The notes under the pieces: generated by a model
The model's database searches: none
Told to the model about the DNA's origin: nothing
The model's input: the letters and a program-made list of their open reading frames with translations, nothing else
Made by a program: the position numbers and the translations under genes
In this document: positions 14,235 to 22,448 of the stretch, one piece after another
How positions within the stretch are numbered: the first letter of the stretch is position 1
Layout: every line of letters starts with the position of its first letter
Assembly (NCBI GenBank): GCA_900552935.1
Contig: USBN01000021.1
Coordinates: 1 to 23,090 of the forward strand
Origin: an uncultured Coriobacteriaceae bacterium
Lineage (GTDB): Bacteria > Actinomycetota > Coriobacteriia > Coriobacteriales > Atopobiaceae
Length of the DNA stretch: 23,090 bases
Direction: 5' to 3'

Positions 14235-14262
14235 TTGCCCAGGCGTGCCCAGGCGGTAATAT
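14235..14262 (+). promoter_or_regulatory. mraZ promoter with probable MraZ operator repeats
   Basis: TTGCCC (14235-14240) and TAATAT (14257-14262) with a 16-base spacer form a plausible promoter. Across the -35 and spacer lies a perfect ten-base direct repeat TGCCCAGGCG (14236-14245, 14246-14255). On the minus strand it reads TGGGC-N5-TGGGC. MraZ of E. coli is known to bind TGGGN repeats separated by five bases in its own promoter, so this is probably an autoregulatory operator. Confidence 0.65.
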
Positions 14263-14333
14263 TCTGGCTAGCGCAAACGCACGCGGATGACTCAGACCGG
14301 GACGCCGGTCGCGAAGCCGGAGGGGAGCTGAAT

Positions 14334-14780
14334 ATGTACCTGACTGGGTCGAAGACCGTTTCTGTCGACGCCCAGGGGCGCATTACGCTTCCAGCCGAGT
14401 ATCGCGATGAGTTCAAGGAAGAGTCTGGCAACAAGGTCTGCCTCATCCTCGTGAAGGACGCGCTGTGGGGCTTCACCCCGGAGGGCCACAGGGAATGGGT
14501 GATGAGTCACTTCAAGGAGGGCTTCAACGCCAACTCCAAGAAGGACAATCTCCGTCGCCTGAGGCTCAACTCCAGCACCGTCACGGTGGAGATCGACAAG
14601 AGCGGGCGTCTTCCGCTCAACAAGGTCCCCGCTGCCGTGCAGGAGAAGCTTGGACTTGGCAAGGACGCTGTCGTCGTCGGCGACGCGGATCACTTCGCCG
14701 TGTACAACACGGAGAAGTGGGCCGAGCAGCTCGCCGCTCTGATGGAGGATGACGATGACATGTTCTTCGACGAGGACTAG
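14334..14780 (+). CDS. mraZ: Transcriptional regulator MraZ
   Basis: First gene of the division and cell wall cluster: a DNA-binding repressor of the cluster that forms ring-like oligomers. The 148 residues contain the two expected AbrB-like halves, each with the family signature: DAQGR at 12-16 and DKSGR at 88-92. The ATG at 14334 has a strong GGAGGGGAG six bases upstream. An open frame extends to 14235, but it would overlap the promoter. The C-terminus is acidic (EDDDDMFFDED). rsmH begins only a few bases past the stop. The TGGGC repeats in the promoter fit autoregulation. Confidence 0.96.
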   Translation: MYLTGSKTVSVDAQGRITLPAEYRDEFKEESGNKVCLILVKDALWGFTPEGHREWVMSHFKEGFNANSKKDNLRRLRLNSSTVTVEIDKSGRLPLNKVPAAVQEKLGLGKDAVVVGDADHFAVYNTEKWAEQLAALMEDDDDMFFDED

Positions 14781-14784
14781 CGAG

Positions 14785-15744
14785 GTGGAGAAGTTGACAG
14801 CAGAATATCGGCATGTACCCGTGATGCTGGAGGAGGTCCTGCGAGAGCTGGACCCCAAGCCGGGAGACATCGTCTGCGACTGTACGCTTGGCGGTGCCGG
14901 CCACACGGTCGAGCTCGCTCGTCGTGTCGCCCCCAACGGCCTGTCCCTAGGCATCGACCAGGATGACATGGCGCTTGCCGCCGCTTCCGCGCGTTTCGAG
15001 CGCGAGGTCCCGGAGGGCCAGCACCAGTTCCTCAAAGGCAACTTCGGCGATCTCGACGATCTTCTCGTCAAGGCCCAAGTCCCTGGAGTCGACTGCTTCC
15101 TGTTCGATCTTGGCGTTTCGTCTCCACAGCTCGACTTACCCGAGAGGGGCTTTTCCTACAACGAGGATGCGCCCCTCGATATGCGGATGGATCCGGGAAA
15201 ACACACCCAAACCGCAGCTGAGGTCATAAACACCTACACCGAAGCCGACCTCGCCCGGATTCTTTCCGTTTACGGAGACGAGCGTTTCGCCTCCCGTATC
15301 GCCCGCGAGGTGTGTCGTCGCAGGGAGAAGGCTCCCATCGAGACCACCTTCGAGCTGGTCGACGCCATCAAGGCCGCCATCCCGGCAGCCGCGCGTCGCC
15401 ACGGCGGACATCCCGCCCGCAAGTCCTTCCAGGCTCTCAGGCTCGAGGTGAACCACGAGCTTGAAGTCCTCGAGCGAGGCCTTGAGGCGGCGATCCGCTG
15501 GGCAAACCCCGGTGGCCGCATCTGCGTCATCAGTTATCACTCCCTGGAGGATCGCATCGTCAAGCACCTGTTTGGCGTCTACTCCCAGGGTTGCACCTGC
15601 CCGCCGGATTTCCCGGTGTGCGTGTGCGGACACGTGCCGATCATTCGCGTCAAGACTCGCAAGCCACTCGTGGCAAGTGAGGAGGAGCTCGAGCGCAATC
15701 CCCGCGCCCGCAGCGCCAAGACGCGCGTCGCGGTGAAGCTCTAG
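14785..15744 (+). CDS. rsmH: 16S rRNA (cytosine(1402)-N4)-methyltransferase
   Basis: SAM-dependent methyltransferase that modifies C1402 in the ribosomal decoding centre, formerly called MraW. The Rossmann motifs are clear: DCTLGGAGHTVEL, LGIDQDDMAL and LFDLGVSSPQLDLPERGFS. Further on, RKSFQALRLEVNHELE and ICVISYHSLEDRIVKHLF are family hallmarks. The start is uncertain. The GTG at 14785 (319 residues) has GAGG nine bases upstream inside mraZ, and the TTG at 14794 has GAGG eight bases upstream. An ATG at 14749 would overlap mraZ and add an unusual N-terminus. GTG is given here. It is part of the mraZ operon, and a structured 215-base gap separates it from the next gene. Confidence 0.95.
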   Translation: MEKLTAEYRHVPVMLEEVLRELDPKPGDIVCDCTLGGAGHTVELARRVAPNGLSLGIDQDDMALAAASARFEREVPEGQHQFLKGNFGDLDDLLVKAQVPGVDCFLFDLGVSSPQLDLPERGFSYNEDAPLDMRMDPGKHTQTAAEVINTYTEADLARILSVYGDERFASRIAREVCRRREKAPIETTFELVDAIKAAIPAAARRHGGHPARKSFQALRLEVNHELEVLERGLEAAIRWANPGGRICVISYHSLEDRIVKHLFGVYSQGCTCPPDFPVCVCGHVPIIRVKTRKPLVASEEELERNPRARSAKTRVAVKL

Positions 15745-15887
15745 GGCTCTGCCGATACGCGCCGAGAAGGCAACGCCGGCCGCGAGGTCGTCTTGCATAG
15801 TACGACGCACAAACGACGCACCACCGAAGCACGAACACGCTACAACGCACTTAAACGCAGCCTAATCGCACCACCAACGAAGAATAG

Positions 15888-15925
15888 GGTGCCAAGCCGC
15901 CCCGCGAAAGCGGGGCGGGCGCACC
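15888..15925 (+). promoter_or_regulatory. Very stable GAAA-tetraloop hairpin after a C/A-rich tract, upstream of ftsL
   Basis: CCGCCCCGC (15897-15905) and GCGGGGCGG (15910-15918) form a perfect nine-base GC stem closed by a GAAA tetraloop. An outer GGTGC (15888-15892) / GCACC (15921-15925) extends it across a small internal loop. No T-run follows. It is preceded by about 85 bases (15800-15885) nearly free of G clusters and rich in C and A, with repeated CGCAC. That is the composition of Rho-loading or unstructured leader RNA. The hairpin ends 34 bases before the ftsL-like start. Confidence 0.55.
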
Positions 15926-15959
15926 TGTCACCACTCTCACAGCACAAGGATGATTCGCA

Positions 15960-16547
15960 ATGACGTACATGGGTACCGAGGCATATGACCTCGACGCCTC
16001 GAGGGGGGCGTTCGCTCCGCAGGGGGCTCGCTCTTTCGAGACGATCGAAGGCGCTGGTCTCGATGCCCGCGAGCGCGCTGGCGTCTCAAGGCAGGTTCTT
16101 TCCACCCTCAAGATCCTCGCGGTCGTCGCGGTGGTCTTCATGGTGCTCTCCGCCACACGCGTCGGCGTCTTCACGTACGCTGCGACCATCCTCTCCCAGA
16201 ACTCCACGATGAGAAGCGAGCTCAAGGAGGCCCGCTCCCTCCAGGATGACCTCAGAGTCCAGCGCTCCGTCCTCTCGAGCGCCTCGCGCATCGACCGCAT
16301 CGCTAGCCAGAGCTACGGCATGGTCCTCGCGGGCGACTCCGTCAAGCTCGCCGTCGGCGATGCCGAGGCGGCTGCCGCTGCCGAGGCAGAGGCCGAGAAT
16401 TCTGCCAGCGCGGATGCCCAGGAGACCAGCGCCAGCACCGCCGCCTCTCCGGAGGAGGTCGCCTCCCAGCTCGGGCAGGCTAACATCACCCAGGGCGACG
16501 GTTCCACGGCCGGCGCGAATGCAGTCGATGTGGACTCCATCTCATAA
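15960..16547 (+). CDS. ftsL: FtsL-like septum protein
   Basis: Small bitopic membrane protein at the conserved ftsL position between rsmH and ftsI; FtsL works with the division synthase FtsW-FtsI. The 195 residues show a cytoplasmic N-terminus of about 48 residues and one membrane segment at about 49-70 (LSTLKILAVVAVVFMVLSA). A helix follows at about 75-110, then RIDRIASQSYGMVLAGDSVKL, the short FtsL/DivIC-type end motif. After this comes an alanine/glutamate/serine-rich tail of about 60 residues, absent from typical 100-residue FtsL proteins. The ATG at 15960 has AAGGA nine bases upstream; another ATG three codons later is possible. Sequence similarity in this family is low, so the call rests on topology and position. 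Confidence 0.8.
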   Translation: MTYMGTEAYDLDASRGAFAPQGARSFETIEGAGLDARERAGVSRQVLSTLKILAVVAVVFMVLSATRVGVFTYAATILSQNSTMRSELKEARSLQDDLRVQRSVLSSASRIDRIASQSYGMVLAGDSVKLAVGDAEAAAAAEAEAENSASADAQETSASTAASPEEVASQLGQANITQGDGSTAGANAVDVDSIS

Positions 16548-16586
16548 CATGCCCGCCAGGGTTTGTTTCGCGTAGACTGGTGAGCC

Positions 16587-18350
16587 ATGGCAACGAGAGG
16601 TAACAGAAACGATCGAGGCGCGGGTGCCCGAAGGGGGCGTCCCGCGTCTTCTTATGAAGAGGCGCGCCGCGCGCGCTCTGGTGGTAGGGGCTCGAATTCG
16701 AACACGCCCCTCCCGAGGCTCGTCATGGTGCTGTTCGCCCTCGTCGTGGCGAGGCTTCTGTGGCTGCAGGTCATCGATGCCCCTAACCTCTCGACGAAGG
16801 CTCAGAGCCTGCACACGACGAATGTCACGCTGACGGCCAAGCGCGGCACCATCTATGACCGCAATGGCAACGTCCTCGCCACGAGCGTCGAATGCCGCAC
16901 CATCTACTGCAATCCCAAAGAGGTCACGAACAAGCCCACGTGTGCCCAGGAGCTTGCGAACGCCCTTGGCGGCACGGCGGATGATTACCTGTCGACGCTC
17001 TCCCAGGACACCACCTTCGCCTATGTGCGGCGCAAGATCGATACCGAGGTTGCCGACGACCTCCTCTCCACGCTCTCCGAGGACGGCATCACCGGCGTCT
17101 ACGCCCTCACGGACGTGAAGCGCGTCTATCCGTATGGTGCCGTTGGCGGCCAGGTGCTCGGCTTCGTCGACACGGACGGCAACGGCATTACGGGCCTCGA
17201 GCTCCAGTATGACGACGTCCTCAAGGGCGCCGACGGCGAGATGCTCATGGAGCGCGGTCGCGATGGCCAGCCGGTCGCCGGCGGCGCCTCCCAGATCCAC
17301 GAGGCGACGGACGGCCAGGACATCATCGTCTCCCTCGACATCAACATCCAGCAGGTCGCCGAGACCCAGCTCGCTCAGGCGGTCGAGGACGTGAAAGGCG
17401 AGTCGGGCAACGTCATGGTGACGGATCCGAAGACGGGCGAGATTCTCGCCGCCTGCTCCACGCCGTATGCGGACCTCACCGACCCTTCGAGCATCACCAA
17501 CGAGGGTCTCAAGCTCTCGAGCGTCTCGGACTCCTATGAGCCCGGCTCGACGATGAAGGTTCTCACGATGGCGATCGGCTATGACACCGGCACCATCACT
17601 CAGAACACGAACTTCACGGTCCCGCCGACGGTCAAGGTCGGCGACGACGAGGTCAGCGATGCGGACGATCGTGACTACACCATGGACATGACCCCCACCG
17701 AGATCATGCGCCGCTCCTCCAACACGGGCGCGGCCCTCGTGGGCATGACCATCGGCGCGGACAATTTCAGCGCGGGCCTCGCCAAGTTTGGCATCGGCCA
17801 GAAGACCGGAATCGACTTCCCCGGCGAGGCGGACGGCATCGTGCCCTCGCGCGACCAGTACACCGGCGCCACGACGGGCGCGGCGGCGTTCGGCCAGGGT
17901 ATCGCCTTCCCGAGCGTGCAGCTCGTGCGCGCGGTCGGTGCGGTCGCCAACGGCGGCACGATGATGACGCCGCACTTCCTCGTCCAGAAGGGCGCCGAGA
18001 CGGTCGACTGGGGAGAGGGCGAGCAGGTCATCTCCGAGCACGCCGCCGAGTGCGTCGTGAGCGATATGCGTGCCGTCGTGCAGGATGACGGCACTGGCAG
18101 GAAGGCCAACATCGCGGGCTACGACGTCGTCGGCAAGACCGGCACGGGCGAGCAGGCCTCGAGCGAGGGCGGCTATGTCGAGAACCGCTTCATGAGCTCG
18201 TTTATCGGCTTCGCCAATGGTAACGACGCCGCGGTCCTGTGCTACGTGGGCATCAATGGCACCGCGTATCACGGAAGCGCCGCGGCCGTCCCGCCGTTTG
18301 TCGCTATCATGAATGAGGCCTTGACCGACCTGAACGTCCCCAAGGCATAA
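16587..18350 (+). CDS. ftsI: Division transpeptidase, class B penicillin-binding protein
   Basis: Membrane-anchored septal peptidoglycan transpeptidase of 587 residues. It has a basic cytoplasmic tail, one membrane segment at about 42-63 (LPRLVMVLFALVVARLLWL), then the pedestal domain with AKRGTIYDRNGNVLA. The C-terminal transpeptidase domain has all three active-site motifs: S321-TMK (EPGSTMK), S377-S-N379 and K517-TG. No PASTA domain follows, so it is of the simple FtsI type. The ATG at 16587 has only a modest GGTGAG upstream. The gap from ftsL is 39 bases and that to murF is 25 bases, so it is cotranscribed with both. murE, usually next, is missing. Confidence 0.96.
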   Translation: MATRGNRNDRGAGARRGRPASSYEEARRARSGGRGSNSNTPLPRLVMVLFALVVARLLWLQVIDAPNLSTKAQSLHTTNVTLTAKRGTIYDRNGNVLATSVECRTIYCNPKEVTNKPTCAQELANALGGTADDYLSTLSQDTTFAYVRRKIDTEVADDLLSTLSEDGITGVYALTDVKRVYPYGAVGGQVLGFVDTDGNGITGLELQYDDVLKGADGEMLMERGRDGQPVAGGASQIHEATDGQDIIVSLDINIQQVAETQLAQAVEDVKGESGNVMVTDPKTGEILAACSTPYADLTDPSSITNEGLKLSSVSDSYEPGSTMKVLTMAIGYDTGTITQNTNFTVPPTVKVGDDEVSDADDRDYTMDMTPTEIMRRSSNTGAALVGMTIGADNFSAGLAKFGIGQKTGIDFPGEADGIVPSRDQYTGATTGAAAFGQGIAFPSVQLVRAVGAVANGGTMMTPHFLVQKGAETVDWGEGEQVISEHAAECVVSDMRAVVQDDGTGRKANIAGYDVVGKTGTGEQASSEGGYVENRFMSSFIGFANGNDAAVLCYVGINGTAYHGSAAAVPPFVAIMNEALTDLNVPKA

Positions 18351-18375
18351 CGTAACCACCGACTGGAGAGATCGC

Positions 18376-19830
18376 ATGATCGAATGCACTGCGAATGACG
18401 TCTGCGCGGCCACCGGGGCCACGCTTGTCTGCGGCACAGGCGAGGAGACCCTCGTCGGCGTCGCCATCGACTCCCGACGCGTTGGCGAGCGTGGGCTGTT
18501 CGTCGCGTTCCCCGGCGAGAACGTTGACGGAAACGACTACGTCGCCAACGCCATCGCTGCCGGTTCCGGCGTCGTCGCCGTCACGCGCGAGGTCTCTCCC
18601 GAGATCGAGCACGCCGCGCTCGAGGCCGGCTGCGCCATCGTCCGCGCCGCCGATGACGACGGTACGGAGTTCATGCTCCGTCTTGCCGAGTGGTGGCGCG
18701 CGCGGCAGGACTGGTGCGTCGTTGGCGTGACGGGTTCCGTGGGCAAGACCACCACCAAGGAGATGCTCGCGGCCGCCCTCGGTGCCAAGTACGAGGTCCA
18801 CGCCACCGCCGGCAACTTCAACAACCTGATTGGCGTGCCCATCACGCTGCTCGAGGCTCCCACTTCGGCACAGGTCCTCGTCGTCGAGATGGGCATGAAC
18901 CACCCTGGCGAGATCGAGCGCCTCGCAAGGTGCGCGCGCCCTCGCGTCGCCGTGATCACGAACGTCGGGACCAGCCACATCGGCCTGCTTGGCTCTCGCG
19001 AGAACATCGCCCGCGCCAAGGGCGAGATCGTGGCGCCCCTGGCTGCCGCCCCGGCAAGCACCGCCGCTCCCGAGCCGCGCCTGTTCATGTGTGCGGACGG
19101 CGACTACACGCCCTTCATCGCGCGCGAGTTCGCCGATGCGGCAGGTATCCCCGTTACGCTCGTGGGCACGGCGGAGGGCTGCTTCGCCGGCGCCGCCAAC
19201 GTCACGCTGGATGGCGAGGCGCACCCGAGCTTCGACCTCTCGATCGCTGGCGAGGATGGGGCTCGTCGCGTCACGCTCTCCCTCACGGGCTCGCAGGTCG
19301 TGCCTGACTTCCTGCTCGCGCTCTCCGTTGCCTGCCACATGAGCGTCGACGCGAATGCCGCGGTCTGTGCGCTCTCGTCGCTCGCCCCGACCCACATGCG
19401 CCAGGAGGTCGTCCGTGCCGCATGTGGCTGCCGCATCATCGATGACTCCTATAACGCCGCGCCCGACTCCGTCGCCGCGGCCCTGAACGCCCTCTGCAGC
19501 ATGAAGGTGGAGGAGGGTGGCCGCCGCATCGCCGTGCTCGGCGAGATTGGCGAGCTCGGTGACGAGGAGGAGCGCCTCCACGAGCTCGTGGGTGCCTATG
19601 CCGCCGCGAAGCCGCTCGACATGCTCGTCATCGTCGGCACGGACCGCGCGGACCACATGGAGTCCGCCGCGAGGCTCATGGGCTTCTCCGAGGACAAGAT
19701 CGTTCGCGTCGATGACGTTCATGCGCTCACGAGCGTCATGCCGGGCGTGCTCGCGCCAGAAGATCTCGTCCTCGTCAAGGCGTCTCGCGCGGCTATGCTC
19801 GACGTATTCGTGAAGGCGGTGACGGCGTAA
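18376..19830 (+). CDS. murF: UDP-N-acetylmuramoyl-tripeptide--D-alanyl-D-alanine ligase
   Basis: Cytoplasmic Mur ligase that adds D-Ala-D-Ala to the UDP-MurNAc-tripeptide, using ATP. The 484 residues fit the family. The ATP loop GVTGSVGKTTTKEML has GSVGKTT at 120-126. HATAGNFNNLIGVP, MGMNHPGEIERL and NVGTSHIGLLGSRENIARAKGEI are the MurF-specific central motifs, which separate it from MurE. DDSYNAAPDSVAAAL lies at the start of the C-terminal domain. The ATG at 18376 has GGAGAG seven or so bases upstream. mraY follows with no gap at all: its GTG directly follows the TAA. Confidence 0.96.
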   Translation: MIECTANDVCAATGATLVCGTGEETLVGVAIDSRRVGERGLFVAFPGENVDGNDYVANAIAAGSGVVAVTREVSPEIEHAALEAGCAIVRAADDDGTEFMLRLAEWWRARQDWCVVGVTGSVGKTTTKEMLAAALGAKYEVHATAGNFNNLIGVPITLLEAPTSAQVLVVEMGMNHPGEIERLARCARPRVAVITNVGTSHIGLLGSRENIARAKGEIVAPLAAAPASTAAPEPRLFMCADGDYTPFIAREFADAAGIPVTLVGTAEGCFAGAANVTLDGEAHPSFDLSIAGEDGARRVTLSLTGSQVVPDFLLALSVACHMSVDANAAVCALSSLAPTHMRQEVVRAACGCRIIDDSYNAAPDSVAAALNALCSMKVEEGGRRIAVLGEIGELGDEEERLHELVGAYAAAKPLDMLVIVGTDRADHMESAARLMGFSEDKIVRVDDVHALTSVMPGVLAPEDLVLVKASRAAMLDVFVKAVTA

Positions 19831-20862
19831 GTGCTGACCAATCTTCTCGTTGGGTCCCAGTACCCGACCTACCAGGTGTTTGTGTCCTTCTTCGTCTCGT
19901 GTCTCATCACGGCGCTCCTCATGCCGTCGTTCATCCGTCTCATGCGCAAGGACGGCATCGGCCAGCAGGTCCGTGCGGACGGCCCGCAGACGCACCTCGT
20001 GAAGCAGGGCACGCCCACGATGGGCGGCGTGATCATCCTCGCCGGCATGATCCTCACGACCGTGCTCTTCGCGCGCTGGACGCCCGACCTCATCCTTTGC
20101 GTCGCGGCTACGATTGCGACGGGCCTCCTCGGCCTGCTTGACGACGTCGAGTCCGTGAGTCACGGGCGCTCGCTCGGCCTCACTCCGTCGCAGAAGATGC
20201 TCGGCCTCATCGTCATCTCCGTGTCCTTCTGCCTGCTCGCCGTCAACTGGGTGGGCGTCCCCCCGACGATCACCTTCCCGGGTGGCTTTACGCTCGACCT
20301 GGGCGTGCTTGGCTTCAGCATCGGCGGCGTCAGCGTGCCCTGGCTCTATCTGATCTTCGTGTTCCTGCTGCTTGCGGGCCTCTCCAACGCCGTTAACCTC
20401 ACCGATGGCCTCGATGGCCTTGCGGGCGGCACCGTCATGGTGGTCATGCTCGCCATGTCGATGGTCGCCTTCTCCTACGACGAGATCAACCTCTCCGTGT
20501 TCGCCGCGGCGAGTGCCGGCGCGTGCGTGGGATTTCTCTGGCACAACTGCTATCCCGCGGCCATCTTCATGGGCGACACGGGCTCGCTTGCGCTGGGCGC
20601 GGGCTTCGCGGCCCTTGCGGTCCTCACGAAGACTGAGGTGACGTCACTTGTCATGGGCGGCCTCTTCATTTGCGAGGCTCTCTCCGTGATGCTTCAGGTA
20701 ATCAGCTTCAAGACCACCGGCAAGCGCATCTTCCTGATGGCGCCGCTGCACCACCACTTCGAGAAGAAGGGCTGGAGCGAGACAAAGGTGGTCATTCGCT
20801 TCTGGATCGTGAGCGCCATGTTCGCCGCGGTGGGCTTCGCACTCTACTTCCAGCTTCGCTAA
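19831..20862 (+). CDS. mraY: Phospho-N-acetylmuramoyl-pentapeptide-transferase
   Basis: Polytopic membrane enzyme that transfers phospho-MurNAc-pentapeptide to undecaprenyl phosphate, forming lipid I. Its 343 residues carry about ten hydrophobic segments. Family motifs are HLVKQGTPTMGGVIIL, the LLDDVESV aspartate pair, NAVNLTDGLDGLAGG and APLHHHFEKKGWSETKVV. The start is a GTG at 19831 placed directly after the murF stop, which implies translational coupling. After the stop comes a hairpin and a 179-base gap before murD, the largest gap within this part of the cluster. Confidence 0.96.
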   Translation: MLTNLLVGSQYPTYQVFVSFFVSCLITALLMPSFIRLMRKDGIGQQVRADGPQTHLVKQGTPTMGGVIILAGMILTTVLFARWTPDLILCVAATIATGLLGLLDDVESVSHGRSLGLTPSQKMLGLIVISVSFCLLAVNWVGVPPTITFPGGFTLDLGVLGFSIGGVSVPWLYLIFVFLLLAGLSNAVNLTDGLDGLAGGTVMVVMLAMSMVAFSYDEINLSVFAAASAGACVGFLWHNCYPAAIFMGDTGSLALGAGFAALAVLTKTEVTSLVMGGLFICEALSVMLQVISFKTTGKRIFLMAPLHHHFEKKGWSETKVVIRFWIVSAMFAAVGFALYFQLR

Positions 20863-20867
20863 CGACG

Positions 20868-20890
20868 GGCCGCCCTCGGGCGGCCTTCTC
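20868..20890 (+). terminator. Hairpin between mraY and murD, possible partial terminator
   Basis: GGCCGCC (20868-20874) / GGCGGCC (20879-20885) with a CTCG loop begins five bases past the mraY stop and is followed by the short TTCTC. The T-tract is poor, so it would at most attenuate transcription into murD or protect the upstream RNA. A second short dyad, GTGCG/CGCAC, follows around 20930-20945. No clear promoter for murD was seen in the rest of the gap. Confidence 0.5.
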
Positions 20891-21041
20891 GCATCTGCTC
20901 GTGCCCGCGACGCACAACAATCCGTGCGTGCGGTGTGGTCGCACGAGTGGCACGGCCCTGCGGGCTGCCGAGGCACGGGCGCCATGGCTGCGGGCAGGGA
21001 CGCGCCACACACTGAAATGACGAGCCAAAGGGGGCTTTCAC

Positions 21042-22448
21042 ATGACTGACGGCAAACTTGGGGACGTTTGCGTCCTTGGTCTTGGCAAGACGGGAGAGGC
21101 CGTTGCCGAGTACCTTCTCGCCCAGCGCGATGATGGCAGGGTGAGTTCCGTGACCGTGGTGGGCGGCGCCAAGAGCGCCCCGTCTGACGAGTCGCTCGCT
21201 CTCGAGCATGAGGGTGCGAAGGTCGTCTACGGCACCGAGGACGTCGAGGGCGACTTCGACCTCGCGATCGCCTCCCCGGGCATCTCCGAGTTCAGCGACT
21301 TCTATGCGAGTGGCAAGGCCGCCTCCAGGGAGATCATCGGCGAGCCCGAGCTTGCCTGGCGCGAGAGCCCCGAGCGCTGGGTTGGCATCACCGGTACCAA
21401 CGGCAAGACCACGACGACCACCCTCGCCCGCGACCTCCTTCGCGCGGGTGGCCTTGCCGCCGAGGCGGTCGGCAACATCGGAACGATGGCCATTGGCGAG
21501 GTTGCCAGGCGCGCTCCCGGCGAGTGGCTCGTGGCCGAGCTCTCGAGCTTCCAGCTTGCGGGAACGGTCGAGCTGCATCCCCATGTGGGCGTGCTGCTCA
21601 ACGTCACGCCTGACCACCTCTATTGGCATAAGACGATGGAGAACTACGCGGCCGCCAAGGAGCGCCTCTTCCGGAACATGGACGCCAGCGACCTCGCCGT
21701 CATCTCTGACGGAGACTCCTGGTGCCGTGACATTGCCGCGCGCTGCGAGGCACGTGGCCTGCGCGTCTGCCATCTGCTTGCCGCGGGCGAGGCCCCCGAG
21801 GACACGACCGCGAACGCCGCGTGGGAACGTACCGACGGCATGCTCGTCGTGCGCCTTGACGGCCGCGACGTCGAGCTCGTGAACAAGGGCGACCTCTCGA
21901 TCGCCGGCGAGCACAACGTCGAGAACGCGCTCGCCGCCTCTGCGCTCGCGCTTGCGTGCGGCGTTGACGCCGTCGACGTCCGCGCCGGGCTTCTCGCCTT
22001 CAGCCCGCTCGAGCACCGCATCGAGCCGTGCGGCGAGCTTGCCGGCGTGCGCTTCGTGAACGACTCAAAGGCTACGAACACCGATGCTGTCTCCAAGGCG
22101 CTCACCGCCTTCGAGCCCGGCCGCGTCGTCATTCTCCTCGGCGGACACGACAAGGGCACGGACCTTTCCGAGATGGCCGCAGACGTCGCTCGCCACGCCC
22201 ACGTCACCGTGTGCTTCGGCGAGGCGGGGGAGCGCATCGCCGAGGCGGTCGAGGCCGCCGGTGGTGCGGTGGTTCGCGCCGAGCACCTCGAGCAGGCGCT
22301 CGATGCCGGCATCGAGGCGGCGCGTCCCGGCGATACCGTGCTTCTCTCGCCCGCGTGCTCGTCTTTCGATGAGTTCTCGGGCTTCGAGGAGCGTGGCCGC
22401 GTCTTCAAGTCCCTCGTCGCCGATCACATCGCCAAGGGGAGCAACTAG
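21042..22448 (+). CDS. murD: UDP-N-acetylmuramoylalanine--D-glutamate ligase
   Basis: Cytoplasmic ATP-dependent ligase that adds D-glutamate to UDP-MurNAc-L-alanine. The 468 residues have the three-domain Mur ligase layout. An N-terminal UDP-binding fold starts VCVLGLGKTGEAV, the ATP loop ITGTNGKTTTTT has its lysine at K122, and NVTPDHLYWHKTMENYAAAK is in the central domain. The C-terminal domain has FVNDSKATNTDAVSKAL, LLGGHDKGTD and LLSPACSSFDEFSGFEERG, the last specific to MurD. The ATG at 21042 has AGGGGG upstream. The stop codon overlaps the ftsW start by one base (TAGTG). Confidence 0.96.
   Translation: MTDGKLGDVCVLGLGKTGEAVAEYLLAQRDDGRVSSVTVVGGAKSAPSDESLALEHEGAKVVYGTEDVEGDFDLAIASPGISEFSDFYASGKAASREIIGEPELAWRESPERWVGITGTNGKTTTTTLARDLLRAGGLAAEAVGNIGTMAIGEVARRAPGEWLVAELSSFQLAGTVELHPHVGVLLNVTPDHLYWHKTMENYAAAKERLFRNMDASDLAVISDGDSWCRDIAARCEARGLRVCHLLAAGEAPEDTTANAAWERTDGMLVVRLDGRDVELVNKGDLSIAGEHNVENALAASALALACGVDAVDVRAGLLAFSPLEHRIEPCGELAGVRFVNDSKATNTDAVSKALTAFEPGRVVILLGGHDKGTDLSEMAADVARHAHVTVCFGEAGERIAEAVEAAGGAVVRAEHLEQALDAGIEAARPGDTVLLSPACSSFDEFSGFEERGRVFKSLVADHIAKGSN

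Larger units (their letters stand above)
13536..14333. other. 798-base region without a confirmed gene between xerD and mraZ
   Basis: The first 270 bases hold the inverted repeats described separately. From about 13855 to 14190 the minus strand has an open stretch whose translation (for example RTFDEAVKVQVKEVSFTM and DERHLRAGSRHRMDIKTRTF) looks more protein-like than the opposite strand. It runs down into copy B of the repeat, where it ends at the TAG of AAGTAG. It has no Shine-Dalgarno-supported start, an in-frame stop just upstream, and no recognised family, so a gene remnant is the most it can be called. The last 120 bases contain the mraZ promoter and leader. Confidence 0.35.

Noticed and set aside
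18307..20544. A 745-codon minus-strand open frame opposite murF and mraY
   Set aside because: Its translation is Arg/Ala/Glu/His-rich without domains, and the plus strand has full MurF and MraY motifs. The similar long frames opposite ftsI (16542-18467) and pyrG (10973-12355) were rejected for the same reason.
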